Below are positions 1-11,375 of a stretch of 64,000 nt of DNA, one piece after another. Numbering within the stretch: position 1 is the stretch's first letter; every line of letters starts with the position of its first letter. The DNA is from Cenococcum geophilum 1.58 (taxonomy: Eukaryota; Ascomycota; Dothideomycetes; Gloniales; Gloniaceae). The stretch spans positions 1 through 64,000 of the forward strand of contig KV748279.1 of NCBI GenBank assembly GCA_001692895.1, written 5' to 3'. The notes under the pieces were generated by a model. It searched no databases. It was given only the letters and a program-made list of their open reading frames with translations, and was not told the origin of the DNA. A program made the translations under genes and the position numbers.

Positions 1-129
1 CTTTATATCTTTAGGTCTACCTTATATACTATACTTTTTAGATATATTAGAAGATTTAACGGGGGGGGTTATAGGGGTATCTAGTAATTTACTAAGAAAA
101 GAACACCAAAATCGAGATCCGACCCATAC

Positions 130-1140
130 TGTCCTATAGGGGTTCTTTTCCGTCTCATCTTGTCCGTACGGTCAAGCTGAGAGTGAGGATCTCGTCTGTT
201 ACTGATGCAGCGGCGTTACGTCGCGGCTACAGGGCGCTTTCGAATGCGTCGTCCTCAACGCCGTCAGAACAGCAGAGTTTTCGCGGGTCTTGGCACTCGT
301 TAACAACACAAGGCAATTTATTAAGAACAGAGGAATGGTCTTAAAAACTACCCGACGTCTCCTTACCTAGGCACCGACCTAGGGCCATAAGCCAGCGCTT
401 GCATTTGCTGGTGGAAGCGATTGGAATCTATGGGGACGACAGGGCACCTCTGTACTTGTTCCGCTCTGAGACTGCACCAGCAGCGAGGGCACAGGAAGAA
501 TCTCAACACCGTCAACCACATTTAGCGACGTTAATCCACCTGTCGACGAGGCGACGTTAATCCTCCGACGTTAATCCTCCGACGTTAATCCTCTTACGCA
601 GCGGCGTTAACCCTCTCTGGGGACTAAAAAGAGCTGGGACGAACCTGTTTAGGTAGGAACGGACCTGGAACGGACCTGGAACGGACCCGCGGGATAGGTT
701 GGAACGGACTTAGATGCAGGTGTTGGTTAAGATGGGAGGACAGCAAGTTTGGTTAGTAGGCGGCTGAGGGACGGTAGCTGCGCGGCGCCGAGTTATCATG
801 GGCCCACGCCTGCAAGACACGGTCGGCCTGTCGTCGCAAGAGCGTCACAGGTAACGCGAAGCAGCTGGCAACAGCTGTGGGGCGTGGTATACAATGGCAG
901 CGACGGACGACTCCAGGAACCTCACCCCTTTGCTGGGCTCTGACTCCTGGTGGACCTGTTTCGGAGGAAGGATTAATACCTTGTCGACGACACTGTCTGT
1001 ATAGCCCGAAAGGACGGACGCGCGTGTCGGTCTATCTAGGCAGGGGCAGGCTGTAAGGATAGGCTTATGGAGCAAATCAGGGTGCACACGTGCAGGAGCT
1101 GGAGCTGGCTTTGACCACCTCTCCTGCGTAACCGTGGCAA
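130..1140. repeat. GC-richer degenerate repeat block upstream of LINE remnant
   Basis: This stretch is much richer in G+C than the AT-rich DNA on its right, and it leads directly into the LINE-like reading frame that follows. No long open frame was found that I recognise. It holds short tandem repeats: a 14-bp unit containing CGACGTTAATCC in about four copies at 525-595, and a 12-bp unit containing GGAACGGACCT at about 655-690. It is probably the older body of the same element, but that is inference from position only. Confidence 0.4.
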
Positions 1141-1485
1141 GGAACTGGGCAAGTAGTTCGGGCAAACTTGCTGTGTATAGTAGTTTTACAATGCATATGT
1201 ATTCTGGTTACGCCACACTGTACGTGCGGATGGCCTACACAGTCAGTACGCCACGTACTACTATTCTGCAACCAACGCACTGCAAGAGACCAGTTGTTCG
1301 CTAGAGCAGGCACAAATGATATTACCCGAATGCTCTCCACAAGCAGGGGTCTACACGAAGCAGCACAATGGCTTATAAGCCAAGGAGTCCTTCAGCAGTT
1401 CCAGACAGCAAATGAGATCCAGCAGGAGGACACTAAAGGATACGCCCCCTTCCAGTCCCTTAGAGACTGGACACCCCCTACCTAG
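1141..1485 (+). pseudogene. 3' remnant of Tad/LINE-like ORF2 (reverse transcriptase C-terminus)
   Basis: An open frame from about 1141 to the stop at 1483-1485 ends with a Cys/His pattern: CTCG, then HVLLFC (C-x-C-x8-H-x4-C). This is followed by a helical segment ending in AAQWLISQGVLQQF. That combination is characteristic of the C-terminal end of fungal non-LTR (Tad1/I-like) ORF2 proteins, after the RNase H domain. There is no upstream reverse transcriptase in frame, so it is a 5'-truncated or decayed copy. The call rests on remembered family pattern; a tBLASTn against Tad1 ORF2 would settle it. Confidence 0.6.
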
Positions 1486-3059
1486 TCGAAGGTGGCACGC
1501 CGGCGAATCACCAAACCCTCCCACTACCCCCCTAGATCTTCCAAGACACCTTGGAAGCATGGTACGTAAGGCAGACATTATATAAAGGTACACAGGCTAG
1601 GCGAAGGCGGAGCGCGTAAGACTAGCTGAAAGGATATACCTAGGTTTTCCCCCCTAGGGGGGTTTTTCCTATATATAGAAGGTAGAAGCCTGCATGGACC
1701 TAAAAAGGGACCGAATCGGGCGATAAATAGAATTAATAATAATAGTAATTTACTAACGTACTACTTATAGCTAGATGGGGGTATTTAGTCTCTAAGGGGC
1801 TAAAAGGGGGTATATCCTTTAGTGTCCTCCTATTAGATCTTATATAATATTTAAAACTACTAGAGGACTCCTTAATCTATAGCTATTTTACTATTACTTA
1901 TAGTCCTACTATTACGCAACTTAGTTAATTAAGGCACTAGTATAGCATAAAGGTAACGGCGTAAGCCTATATATTAGTATTTATAGACTTAGATATTAAA
2001 ATAAGGAGTAAAAAAAGTAGTAAAAAGGTTATATCTATATATAATAGGGGAGCTAAGCCTTTAGCCGACCCCTAATTAAGCCCCTATCCAAGTTATACGT
2101 TAATGCTATAATACCTACTTATAGAGAGTATAGGTAATATTATTTATATCTATACTAGTAAATAGCTAGTCCCTTACTAAGCGATAGCTATAAAAGTAGT
2201 ATATAGTATACTAACTAAATAGGCTATCTATAAGTATATTAAGGTATAGTATTTAGAATATAGATACTTACTAGCTATATATTTAGCTTAAGACCTTTAT
2301 CTAAAGTAGGAAGACGCTATAGATTCTGCCTTTATTAGTCCCTTATATATATGAGAGTATTAGTATTAATTATAGGGTATTCTATATAGCTATATTTTAT
2401 ATTTTTACGTACCTCCTTCTAATTATCGCTTTTATTTAAGGGTTTACGTATCCTATATATAAGTATAGTAGATCTTCTATCTATATACTAATAGCCTTTT
2501 ATCCTCTATTACTATAGTGTAATACTCTATTAAATGCTGCGCTAGAAGTCTTTTATTTAGTAAGCTAATTATTTTTATATTTTCTTTTCTCTCTACTACC
2601 GTATTGGTAGAGGCTTCCTAGCTAGTTTACTCGGGTATATTGCCTTCTTTAAGGTTAGGCCTTCGGTCTCCTAATACTCAGGGTCTTCCTACTAAGTATC
2701 CTCGTTCTTCTATACTAAGTTTTAGTATTTATAGTATTAGTGTTCTCCTACTTACATAGCTTTTATACTATAACTATTCTCTTACTATAGTTGTTTGATA
2801 TTTATGTTTATAAGTCTAGTAATAAACTACTAACTAGTTTTATTAGCTTTAGCTAGTGCTGCTTAGGGAAGTTTTTTATTAATACTTACTTTTAGTCCTT
2901 GGCCCTAGATCTAAGAGCGTATAGTAATATAGCCTTACTATAATATAATAAATATGATATTGTTATGATTTCTATATTATATTATTTCTATATAACCTAT
3001 AATTATTTACTAGTATAAAATATATTTATACGCCCATATATAAAGTTCTATATTAGGTC
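1486..3059. other. AT-rich tract without genes, RIP-like
   Basis: After the LINE remnant comes a short tail with a perfect 14-bp palindrome of six C, TA, six G near 1650. The rest is very AT-rich, dominated by TA dinucleotides and TAG/TAA in all frames, and I see no gene. The composition is that of RIP-altered repeats in ascomycete genomes. Confidence 0.6.
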
Positions 3060-3660
3060 ATCTAAGTCACTTAAGCTGCTCTATATAAGGCTCTACTTAA
3101 AAGGCTCTGCTTAAGGCTCTGGCTTAAAGCTATGCTTAAAGCTCTGCTCGAGGCTCTGCACGAAGCTTTGCTCGAGGCTCTGCTCGAATGCTCTGCTCGA
3201 AGCTCTGCTCGAAGCTCTGCTCAGAGCTCTGCTCGAAGGACTCTACTCGAAGCTCTGGCTCGAAGCTCTGCTCGAAGCTTCTGCTCGAAGCTCTGCTCGA
3301 AGCTCTGCTCGAAGCTCTGCTCGAAGCTCTGCTCGAAGCTCTGCTCGAAGCTCTGCTCGAAGCTCTGCTCGAAGCTCTGCTCGAAGCTCTGCTCGAAGCT
3401 CTGCTCGAAGCTCTGCACGAAGCTCTGCACGAAGCTCTGCACGAAGCTCTGCACGAAGCTCTGCACGAAGCTCTGCACGAAGCTCTGCACGAAGCTCTGC
3501 ACGAAGCTCTGCACGAAGCTCTGCACGAAGCTCTGCACGAAGCTCTGCACGAAGCTCTGCACGAAGCTCTGCACAAAGCTCTGCACGAAGCTCTATACGA
3601 AGCTCTGCACGAAGCTCTGCACGAAGCTCCGTACGAGGCTCTACCAAAGCTCTATGTAAA
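3060..3660. repeat. 12-bp minisatellite array (GCTCTGCTCGAA / GCTCTGCACGAA)
   Basis: About 45-50 head-to-tail copies of a 12-bp unit. The left part (to about 3408) is built of GCTCTGCTCGAA; the right part (from about 3409) of GCTCTGCACGAA. Copies at both ends are degenerate. Because the period is a multiple of three and the unit lacks stops in several frames, long artificial ORFs appear on both strands. They encode only four-residue repeats (for example KLCT or EALH) and are not genes. A related, more decayed array lies at 55.3-55.56 kb. Confidence 0.9.
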
Positions 3661-5074
3661 GCTTACCCCCTTCTGCAAGGCAAATATATACCTACTAGTA
3701 GTCCTTAAGTATTATTTAAAGCTGGCTCGTCGGTTTGGGTACTCTGGCTNCGGTAGGAAGAGGGCGGCGGTGGTCGTGGGAGAGGTGCGGCTGCTACGAC
3801 TCGGGGGCGTCGGGCGCGACGACGAGACAACGAATTGGAATCGGGCAAATCGGGCAACGTAGTCTTCTTCGCCAGGTTTGATTTGGTAATTCTGGCCATC
3901 AGGAATAGCCTAGGGAGCTGTGGAAGTTGAGATAATTTGGCTTAAAGTAGGTGTATATAGGCCCAAATACCCCGCGCGGGACTAACAAAAATCCGAACCG
4001 TGTACCAGACCTTCTTACGAAGGTCTTGCCAAAAGCGGTTAGCGGCTCGGCAAGGTAAGCCTTGGCAAGAAGGTCTGGGAACGAGACAAGCTGAATCTGG
4101 CTCTCTCAGTTATTAATAAGGATTAGCCAATTAGAGGCTCTTGTTTGACCTGATTCTTGGCCACTGTGATAAGAACTGCAGCGACGTGGGTTATTCAAAT
4201 CCGTGATTTCTATGTATATATATATTTGTAGGCTGGTCCTTAGAGTTGAACTTTGCCAGGTGTTCCTCCCAATAGGGCCCTGTCGTGCAGAACGGAATCC
4301 TACACACAGAACAGCCCCATCTTGTTCTCGGTGTTGGTGCACGGTGCAGCTTGGCATTGCACCTCAGCAGGTTAAGGGATAGGTCAGCGTATTTTTGCAC
4401 TTCATCCTTTGAGCTATTAATAGAGGAGCTGAAATGCTTCAAGGATTACTTTTGGCACTGACATAGTGAATGAGGTCAAAAACCATCAATACATTGTGGT
4501 GAAACTACAATTTCAGCCTAAAGGTATATGGCCGGTAACGGTTCCCAATGCAGTTGTTGTTAATGTAAAAGCACAGATCCCGCTGTCCGACGAAGAAGAT
4601 AGCCACACATTCCAAAACCAGGTCAGCAGAGACCAAACGTCGCCCCGTGCCGTCTATACCAATTCGTTTGACCCCCAAAAAATCCGACGAAACAAATTAA
4701 AATAGGTTGTTCTTGACACCTAATGTACACACCAAAATGTGAAAAGTACATTTCCCGCCAGTACCCCAACTCCATTAGATTTATTACTCCCAGATGTGTT
4801 CATTAACCTTTCAGCATTCAAGTCGCAAACTCCACACCGAAAAGAGAAAAATCTTTCATGGTACGGATGAGAAGGCAAGGTACAGCCAGGATTGCCAATC
4901 CAAAGATAACAGATCGGATAAGGAAATGTAAAAAGACTGACTGGGGTGAGATAAGCATGGGGAGAGACAGAAAGGTACAAAGGAAAGCTAAAAGAACGGT
5001 ACAGCTGGCAATCGAGGCTTGTACTTAAACTCTACTCCACACGACCAAAAATAGATGTCTCATTCTGGAGGAGA
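3661..5074. other. Intergenic, no supported gene; short hairpin at 4005-4078
   Basis: The first part continues the repeat region, with a GC-rich run around 3740-3830 and one N at 3750. A perfect 12-bp inverted repeat (CCAGACCTTCTT and its complement) spans 4005-4078, with a further inner stem. The remainder up to the next gene holds only short chance frames on both strands, with no recognisable protein. Confidence 0.5.
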
Positions 5075-7744
5075 TCACGGTTGAGATGCTGAACTCGCTC
5101 TTTTGTGGTCGACGGACGCCCTCTTTGCAGGGATGTCCAACAACTTTGCAGATCCTGCACTGAGATGGCGCGCGTGGCCTTTGCCGAGGTCGACGCTTTT
5201 TGCACGCTGCACAAGAGCCGTGTCATCAGTAGGTGATCCCTTTTCCGGCGTCTCGTCGATATTTGATGGGGAGGTTCCTGGCGAATTTTCATCTGCTTGG
5301 AAGTAACTGAGTAATCCTTCTGTAGACTTGACGCGAGGTTGACGATGCACCACCGTTGGCTGACGGCCGACGCCTGTATGGATGATATTTTCCTCTTCGC
5401 GAAACGTTGGTTCGACAGGACTGCTTTGCAGCTCGTCTTCCGTGTCGGATTCGGCTGTTGCAGCTATTGCGGTGCTGCTAGGTTTCTGCGCAAATACGTC
5501 ACCGGACTGCCCCGATCGGCAATCATCAGGCTGTGGCGTTAACCGACGGAAATGCTCATCATCTAGTTCTTCGTATGAAGCAGAGAAATCCTCGTGCTGT
5601 TTTGGCGCAGAGACCGATCCAACACTGGTCCGTACGTGCGCTTGATTTGATGGTCTTTTAAGGGGCTTGCCTGAGAGCCATGAACCCTCGGAGTCCACAG
5701 AAGCAAGAGACTGCGACATCAACCCTGACGCTCGAGCGCCGGGACTGACTGGTGAATCTGTGCGACGTCGAGATAGAGGATCTTCATAGGAGCTGCTAGG
5801 GACAGGAGCATTGGGATCAACATGAAGGTTAGATGGCTGTCTATAACCTCGTCGAGTCGCAATGGGCTTGGCCGACGAGGCAGTTGCTTCAGGGGATTGC
5901 ATTCTAGAATCTGGTGGAGATATCGGCAGTTCAGGAAGATCCTCTCTGAATTTTGATAGAGTACGAGCCGGCGTACCAGAAGTTCGCCGAACCTGTGGTT
6001 GGGCTACCAAGTGGGCTGGCGGCTTCTGTCGAGACATTGATTCCCGTGAAGTATTTGAAAAAGACACCTCAGATGGAGTAGACTTTCCTCGATCAATAGA
6101 CTCCCTCTTCCCCGAATTCCCACCTCGTCGAAAAATCGTTGCCCATGCTCCCATTCGTCTCCCGCTCGCTTCGGAACTTCGTCTTGCGCTTGGTGGTTGT
6201 TGAATCGCGGCAGTAAGTTCTTCGGGTTTTGCGGATTCTGCAGGCTTCACTGATTCCACCGGCTGAGCGGCGATCTCTGAGATAAGATTTGGCATCTGAG
6301 AGATGTTCGAAGGGCCGCGAGAGTGATCCACAGATGGAGTTGGCGGTGACATACTTGCTTGAGAATAGCGAACGGCCTGTGCAGTGGCGATAACTGGTTC
6401 TTCTATAGGACTTTCCGCTGGAGTTGGCAGGTCAGCTCGTTGACTGATAGTCTCCGTTTCTTTTTCGGCAAACGGATCACGAGATATTGGCCCTTCAGGA
6501 GGATATTCGAGATAGGTCATAGTGTTTTCCTGTCGTTCTATTGATGCTGGAGCATTGACATCTTCCTGGGCGGATGAAGGGTCCTTTTCAATTCCCAACC
6601 CAACAGTTCCCTTGGCTTGATCCGGCACGGCTGCGGGAGTGCCCTGCTGGTCTCGTTGTTCCTTCGCACGCTGCTTTTCGGCCCTGCGTTCTAACCTACG
6701 ACGCATGCGCTCCTCCTCGGCTTTCCTCTTCCTTTCTCTCCGCCTCTTATCTCTTTCCATGATTTCCCTTAAAGCGCCTGCGTCCAGAGTGTCGGCAAGA
6801 TCGTCAATAGTCCTACTCTTTTTAAGCCTCTCTTTACTCCCCTTATCGTCTTTGCTGAGCATTGGTGCCTTCTCTCTCCTCGACTCACTTCTTGAGGGAT
6901 TATGTGAAGACGTGTTTATGCCAGCAAGGGGATATTGCGGGCTTGTTGAGTACCTAATCTTTGGCCGGGGGAAAACAATGTCCAGCGCGCTAACTATGAA
7001 CGCGCGGGTCTCGGAGTTTCCAGACATTGACGAGTGTATCGACTCTTCGAGCGGAAGAGATATGTTGGAAGTCGGCCGTTCAAGATTTCGGTTCAGCCCG
7101 CTGCGCATCTTTTTGCTGTCTCGTCGTAACATTCCTCCAAAATTTCCAGCGGGACGCTTCTGCGGTAGTGGCATGCTCATAGCCCTTATCTCCTCTTCCC
7201 GCACATGATCATTTTTCCTCTTTTTGCTGGATTTCCGTCGAGGAAGTGCCGAGTCGTTGGCACTGCGTTTGATTCGTAAGGTCTGTGGGCGCTGCAGTCT
7301 GCCCCGGTCCCTCGCCGATGGTATGCTAGTATGCGACTGTGATTGTAGTTGAAAATTGTAAGGTATTTCGTGGTCCTGTGTGACAGGTCGTAGATGCGGA
7401 CTGGTGCCGAGTTCCTTGGTGAGTGGTAGAGCGGTGATGTCTTCGGCGCTGCCTTGGGGAAATGAATGCAGCTTTTCGGACGTGATTTGCATAGGTTCGA
7501 GGTCTAATGATATTTTCTCGCCGCCTTGCAGCGATGTGCTAGATTGTGAAGGAGCCCTCCTTTTCCGCCGGCTCTGTCTTCGGCTAAGACTCCTTCCAAC
7601 CCCATGCGTGGTGTCCGGCATGTTGCCTGAAGGCTGGCTAGCATAAGCTGCGGCAGGCTTCTTCCCTTCAGCGACGGCAGTGGGACCCTCGGCCCTTAAT
7701 TTCGTGGCGCGACGGCCTTTCCGCCCAAACGGCCACATCGGCAT
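5075..7744 (-). CDS. Conserved-looking disordered fungal protein, 889 aa
   Basis: A single-exon frame of 889 residues starting MPMWPFGRKGRR and ending KRASSASQP. I do not recognise a named domain. The protein is low in hydrophobic residues and rich in Ser, Pro, Arg and Glu, so largely disordered. A strongly charged stretch of alternating Arg/Lys and Glu at about residues 330-370 (MERDKRRRERKRKAEEERM) probably forms a coiled coil. Many basic clusters with serines (RRKSSKKRK) suggest nuclear localisation or phosphorylation sites. There is no signal peptide or membrane segment. It is transcribed away from NUF2 across a 2-kb spacer. The start is the first ATG of the frame, and the length without stops on a GC-balanced background makes it a real gene. 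Function unknown. Confidence 0.8.
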   Translation of the reverse strand: MPMWPFGRKGRRATKLRAEGPTAVAEGKKPAAAYASQPSGNMPDTTHGVGRSLSRRQSRRKRRAPSQSSTSLQGGEKISLDLEPMQITSEKLHSFPQGSAEDITALPLTKELGTSPHLRPVTQDHEIPYNFQLQSQSHTSIPSARDRGRLQRPQTLRIKRSANDSALPRRKSSKKRKNDHVREEEIRAMSMPLPQKRPAGNFGGMLRRDSKKMRSGLNRNLERPTSNISLPLEESIHSSMSGNSETRAFIVSALDIVFPRPKIRYSTSPQYPLAGINTSSHNPSRSESRREKAPMLSKDDKGSKERLKKSRTIDDLADTLDAGALREIMERDKRRRERKRKAEEERMRRRLERRAEKQRAKEQRDQQGTPAAVPDQAKGTVGLGIEKDPSSAQEDVNAPASIERQENTMTYLEYPPEGPISRDPFAEKETETISQRADLPTPAESPIEEPVIATAQAVRYSQASMSPPTPSVDHSRGPSNISQMPNLISEIAAQPVESVKPAESAKPEELTAAIQQPPSARRSSEASGRRMGAWATIFRRGGNSGKRESIDRGKSTPSEVSFSNTSRESMSRQKPPAHLVAQPQVRRTSGTPARTLSKFREDLPELPISPPDSRMQSPEATASSAKPIATRRGYRQPSNLHVDPNAPVPSSSYEDPLSRRRTDSPVSPGARASGLMSQSLASVDSEGSWLSGKPLKRPSNQAHVRTSVGSVSAPKQHEDFSASYEELDDEHFRRLTPQPDDCRSGQSGDVFAQKPSSTAIAATAESDTEDELQSSPVEPTFREEENIIHTGVGRQPTVVHRQPRVKSTEGLLSYFQADENSPGTSPSNIDETPEKGSPTDDTALVQRAKSVDLGKGHARHLSAGSAKLLDIPAKRASVDHKRASSASQP

Positions 7745-9797
7745 TGGAAGCAGGCCGAAGGGTTAGTGATGTTGGCGGCTGGTCCTGCGAAAGTGTTGCG
7801 GCCTGGAAGGCCATGCAGCGCAGGACGCGTAGCGATCGTGGTGAGAGGTTATCTGACGTCGAAAGAGGTGGCGAGAATCATAGCGCGGGTGGGCGGCGCG
7901 GAAGCGATCGACTAGGCGGGATCAAAAATGCAAGCACCGAGACGGTGAGGCTTTGATGGTGATGGCGATTAACGAAGAGGAATGAAAAGGAGAGTGATGG
8001 GGCGGGAGTGTGCGCTCTTGGTTAATGGTTATGCAAGGATGGGAGCAGTGAGGGACTTCGCGACAGTTAACAGCTGGTCTCCGCCCCGACGAAATACGCC
8101 TATCCAGCGGCAGCGATCCCGATGTTATTTTTGCTTTTTGCCTTCGGGAAATAAACTAGTTGGTACGTGTGCAGATGTGCAGACCGTGCATGGTGCGAAA
8201 AGCTCAGGCTTTTCGCGCTGGTTTGGGCCTTTTTCAGGGCCGGGGAAGAAATCAGCGGGCATGCAGCCTTCCCTACTCGTCACAACTGGCCGACGCCATA
8301 ACGTCGACGGTCATCTGGACGGGGCAGGGCAGATCGTGTGCCGGTCCAAGTTTAACGCGCCGTACCTCGCCTCCATCGTCCACCGTCTTCATCTTGGCTC
8401 CTTCGCGGGGGCTAGCGATCGCTCCCACTTCCATCGCGTGGCAAAGTCGTCCAAACGCTCCACACCGAGTGCCTGTCGTTAAGACATGCCTCTTAATACC
8501 TTTGTGGCTGATGAGTGGTCTTCTGGAAATCTCATCCTTGTTCCTATCACGGCCTCCCCAGGCACTGTTTGCTAGCTGGGCTCAAACTGTATTCATAATA
8601 CCTGTGCCAATCAAACGCCAAAGGACATGGAACGGTTTAGAGGGCCACAGGGCACGTTCAACCCTCAATTTCACCCTAGTCCTCTAGAACGGCTGTCTTC
8701 TTACAGCTCATAGGGTCTAATTATTGTATGCAAATCCAGGCGTCTGCGGACGGCCAGAGCCTGAGGCCTTTCGAGGGTCCTATATGCAAGAGCAATATTG
8801 GACCAGCCACGCTGTCCTGCAGAAAAGGAACGGTGAACCGCCAAGCCTGGCGCACGGGAAATTCGCTGGGGGCCCAATGAGAGCACGACGCATTCGGCAA
8901 CACGAGCTGGGGAAAGCTTTGAGAGCGTCACCTTTGGATAAGAGACGGGAGCTATCTAGCCATCCAAGTACCTAGGTATCGAGGTGTGCATACCCCGTTA
9001 GGAAAACCTGCAGAAAGGCCGATGCCAGCTGGCGCGCAAAGCACAGGGGAACGCCTATCAAGATTCCCGGAGCATGATATCTCAAAGCAGAAAATGTCAA
9101 TATTGGGTTCCAAGCAGACGGGATAAGTGCATTCATTCATTTTCGGTACATCTGTCGTGTCTGACGCAGAGCTTCAGCCTCTTATTATTATTGTGCAACA
9201 TGACAGAAGCTTCACAAAATTTGTTCAAAGTGCACATCACCATAGCCATTCCAAGTAGCAGCTCCGAGGCCCTTATATCTCTACGGAAAAAGAACTTTCA
9301 AATCGACTCGAAGCTTCCCCGCCGCCTCTCAGCCGATTCATTCCGGTGAAGTTTTCATGCATTGGAGGCCTCCAGGAGGGTGTCCGCTCTCGAACATTGG
9401 CCGAACTCTTACTTCAGCCTCCTAGCAAGGATGACTGATCATTTGGATCCCCCAAACCTGGTACAGTCTATTGGGAAAGTATTAGACACAGTCTGGCTTT
9501 CTGAGTGATGTTATCCGCGACATACCCGGAGCCTTGAGCAGTCGGCGGAGTACAACGACCAAGAGTCTTCGTATCACGAACCGCTTGGAGAGCGTTTCAC
9601 AATTATGGACGATAACTCGCAATCACGTGAAACAGACGAGGAGAGACACCTGCAGTAGGCGATAAGCGAAATCTGTCGGCAACACCGCCCAGGCGCCTTT
9701 GTTTACCAACAACTCACTGACCAGCACAAGCCTCACGATCCGAAAAGTTTTCAAGGAATCTCTTTCTCTAAACCGATATTTTCAAAGTAATCTCACC
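7745..9797. promoter_or_regulatory. Divergent intergenic region between disordered-protein gene and NUF2
   Basis: About 2 kb shared upstream region of two divergent genes. It contains several short plus-strand frames (60-175 codons) with no recognisable product, which I take as chance or leader ORFs. No RNA gene or repeat was seen. Confidence 0.4.
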
Positions 9798-11375
9798 ATG
9801 GATTTCAACCCGCGCATGAGCATGGCGCGCGGCTCAAACAATAACAACAACCAGCGCGGCCGGCAACAAGACGAGAGCGATGCCTTTATGACATTAGTAC
9901 CTACCCACATTTTCAAGTTATGAAGACGTTTATTCTAACGCAATCATAGCCTGACAGAGAAATCGCTGGCTGCATCAGCGACATTGGCATCAACTTCACC
10001 ATCGCAGACCTGCAGAAACCCAACCCGCAACAAATTCAGAAAGTCTTCGAATGGTTTGCCGAGCTGTTAATGAACACGACGCGCGAGGTGGTTGCGCCAG
10101 CCATGAAGGCCGCAGCGGAGGACATGTGCGGGCCCGAAGCCGACAGGATATTCACGTCGGACACGCGGGACCTGATGGGGTTCTTCGTCGTGCTGAGGAA
10201 GCTTCTCTCTGAGGTTTGTATACCCCACCACCATGACCGCGAACGCCGGCTTACGAAGGAATTTCTCCAAACCCCAGTGTGGAATCCATGACTTCACCTT
10301 CCAAGACCTGTACAAGCCGACGCGGGAGCGGCTCGTCAAGATCTTCTCCTACATCATCAACTTCATCCGCTTCCGCGAGTCGCAGACCTCGGTCATCGAC
10401 GAGCACTTCAACAAAGCCGAGCGGACCAAACTGCGCATTGAGCAGCTCTACCACGACAACCAAGCGAGAGAAGCACAGCTATCGGAGCTCGAGCGCAACC
10501 GCAAAGCGACCGAGGCCGCGATGCGCGAGAAGGAGAAGCGCAACAACGAGCTCAAGCAGCGGCTGCTGGACCTGAAGAAGGGCCAGGAGCGAGTGGCGGA
10601 GAAGCTGGAGCGCGTGCGCGAGGAGCAGGCGCGGCTGAAGAGCATCCTGGAGGAGAAGACGGCCGCGACCATGGGCGTCAAGCAGGAAGCCGCAAAGCTG
10701 CGCCCCTACACGCAGCAGAGCCCCGCGGCGCTCGAGGAGGCCCTGCGCGACCTCAACGCCAGCCTGACGGCCGACAAGACGCAGATCGACGCGCTGGACC
10801 GCCGCGCCCGCGCGCTGCACACGTCGACGGACTCGTTCGCCGTCGCCGCCACCGACGTGCACGCGTGCACGCGCCTGCTCACGGACGTCCAGGCCGATCT
10901 CGGCAAGGAGGAGGAGGAGCTGGCCAAGGCGGCCCGCCATCGCGACGCGCTGTCTGAGCGCAGCAACAACGTGCGCGACGTCGAGCGTCAGGAGCGGCTA
11001 CTGCAGAAGCAGCTGGCGAACGTGAACGCGCGGACCGAGAAGCTGCGGCGCAATGCGGACGAGAAGGCGGAGGCGGCGCGCATGCGCATGGAGGAGCTGA
11101 AGAGCGTGCACAGGCGGCTGGCAGAGGAGAGGGGGGAGAAGGGCCGTGAGATGGAGAGGAGAAGGGTCAGGATCGAGCAGACGGAGAAGAAGGTACGTAT
11201 CATCTTTTCATTCCAGTTAAAGCCATTCATGAAAGAAATATTTTACTGACTATTTGCTCAGATGGTCGATCTCAAGGAGAACATCGAGAATGAGGTCCAC
11301 AGCGCNCATGACGAGTATCTGAAGATGGAGTCACATATCAAGCTGTATATTACCGAGATGGAGCAGAGTCTCTGA
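9798..11375 (+). CDS. NUF2: Kinetochore protein Nuf2 (Ndc80 complex)
   Basis: Four exons join in frame: 9798-9896, 9950-10213, 10278-11192 and 11262-11375, giving 463 residues, the usual length of fungal Nuf2. The introns are 53, 64 and 69 bp. The N-terminal calponin-homology-like domain begins [16 protein letters not shown] and includes [19 protein letters not shown] and [14 protein letters not shown]. It is followed by about 300 residues of charged coiled coil, and the end is [19 protein letters not shown]. Nuf2 pairs with Ndc80 to bind microtubules at the outer kinetochore, and its coiled coil leads to Spc24-Spc25. One N at 11306 makes one codon ambiguous. The ATG at 9798 was chosen because the frame from there gives the family start; an in-frame upstream ATG at 9699 gives an unrelated leader. 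Convergent with the Bqt4-like gene. Confidence 0.95.

Noticed and set aside
3132..3862. Long open frames on both strands across the 12-bp array
   Set aside because: They are produced by a stop-free unit of 12 bases and encode only four-residue repeats in several overlapping frames at once.
4106..4705. Short frames on both strands before the first gene
   Set aside because: No motif, no splice partner, and composition not clearly coding.
7744..8687. Plus-strand frames of 70-175 codons upstream of NUF2
   Set aside because: No recognisable protein, overlapping each other in different frames; most likely leader or chance frames.
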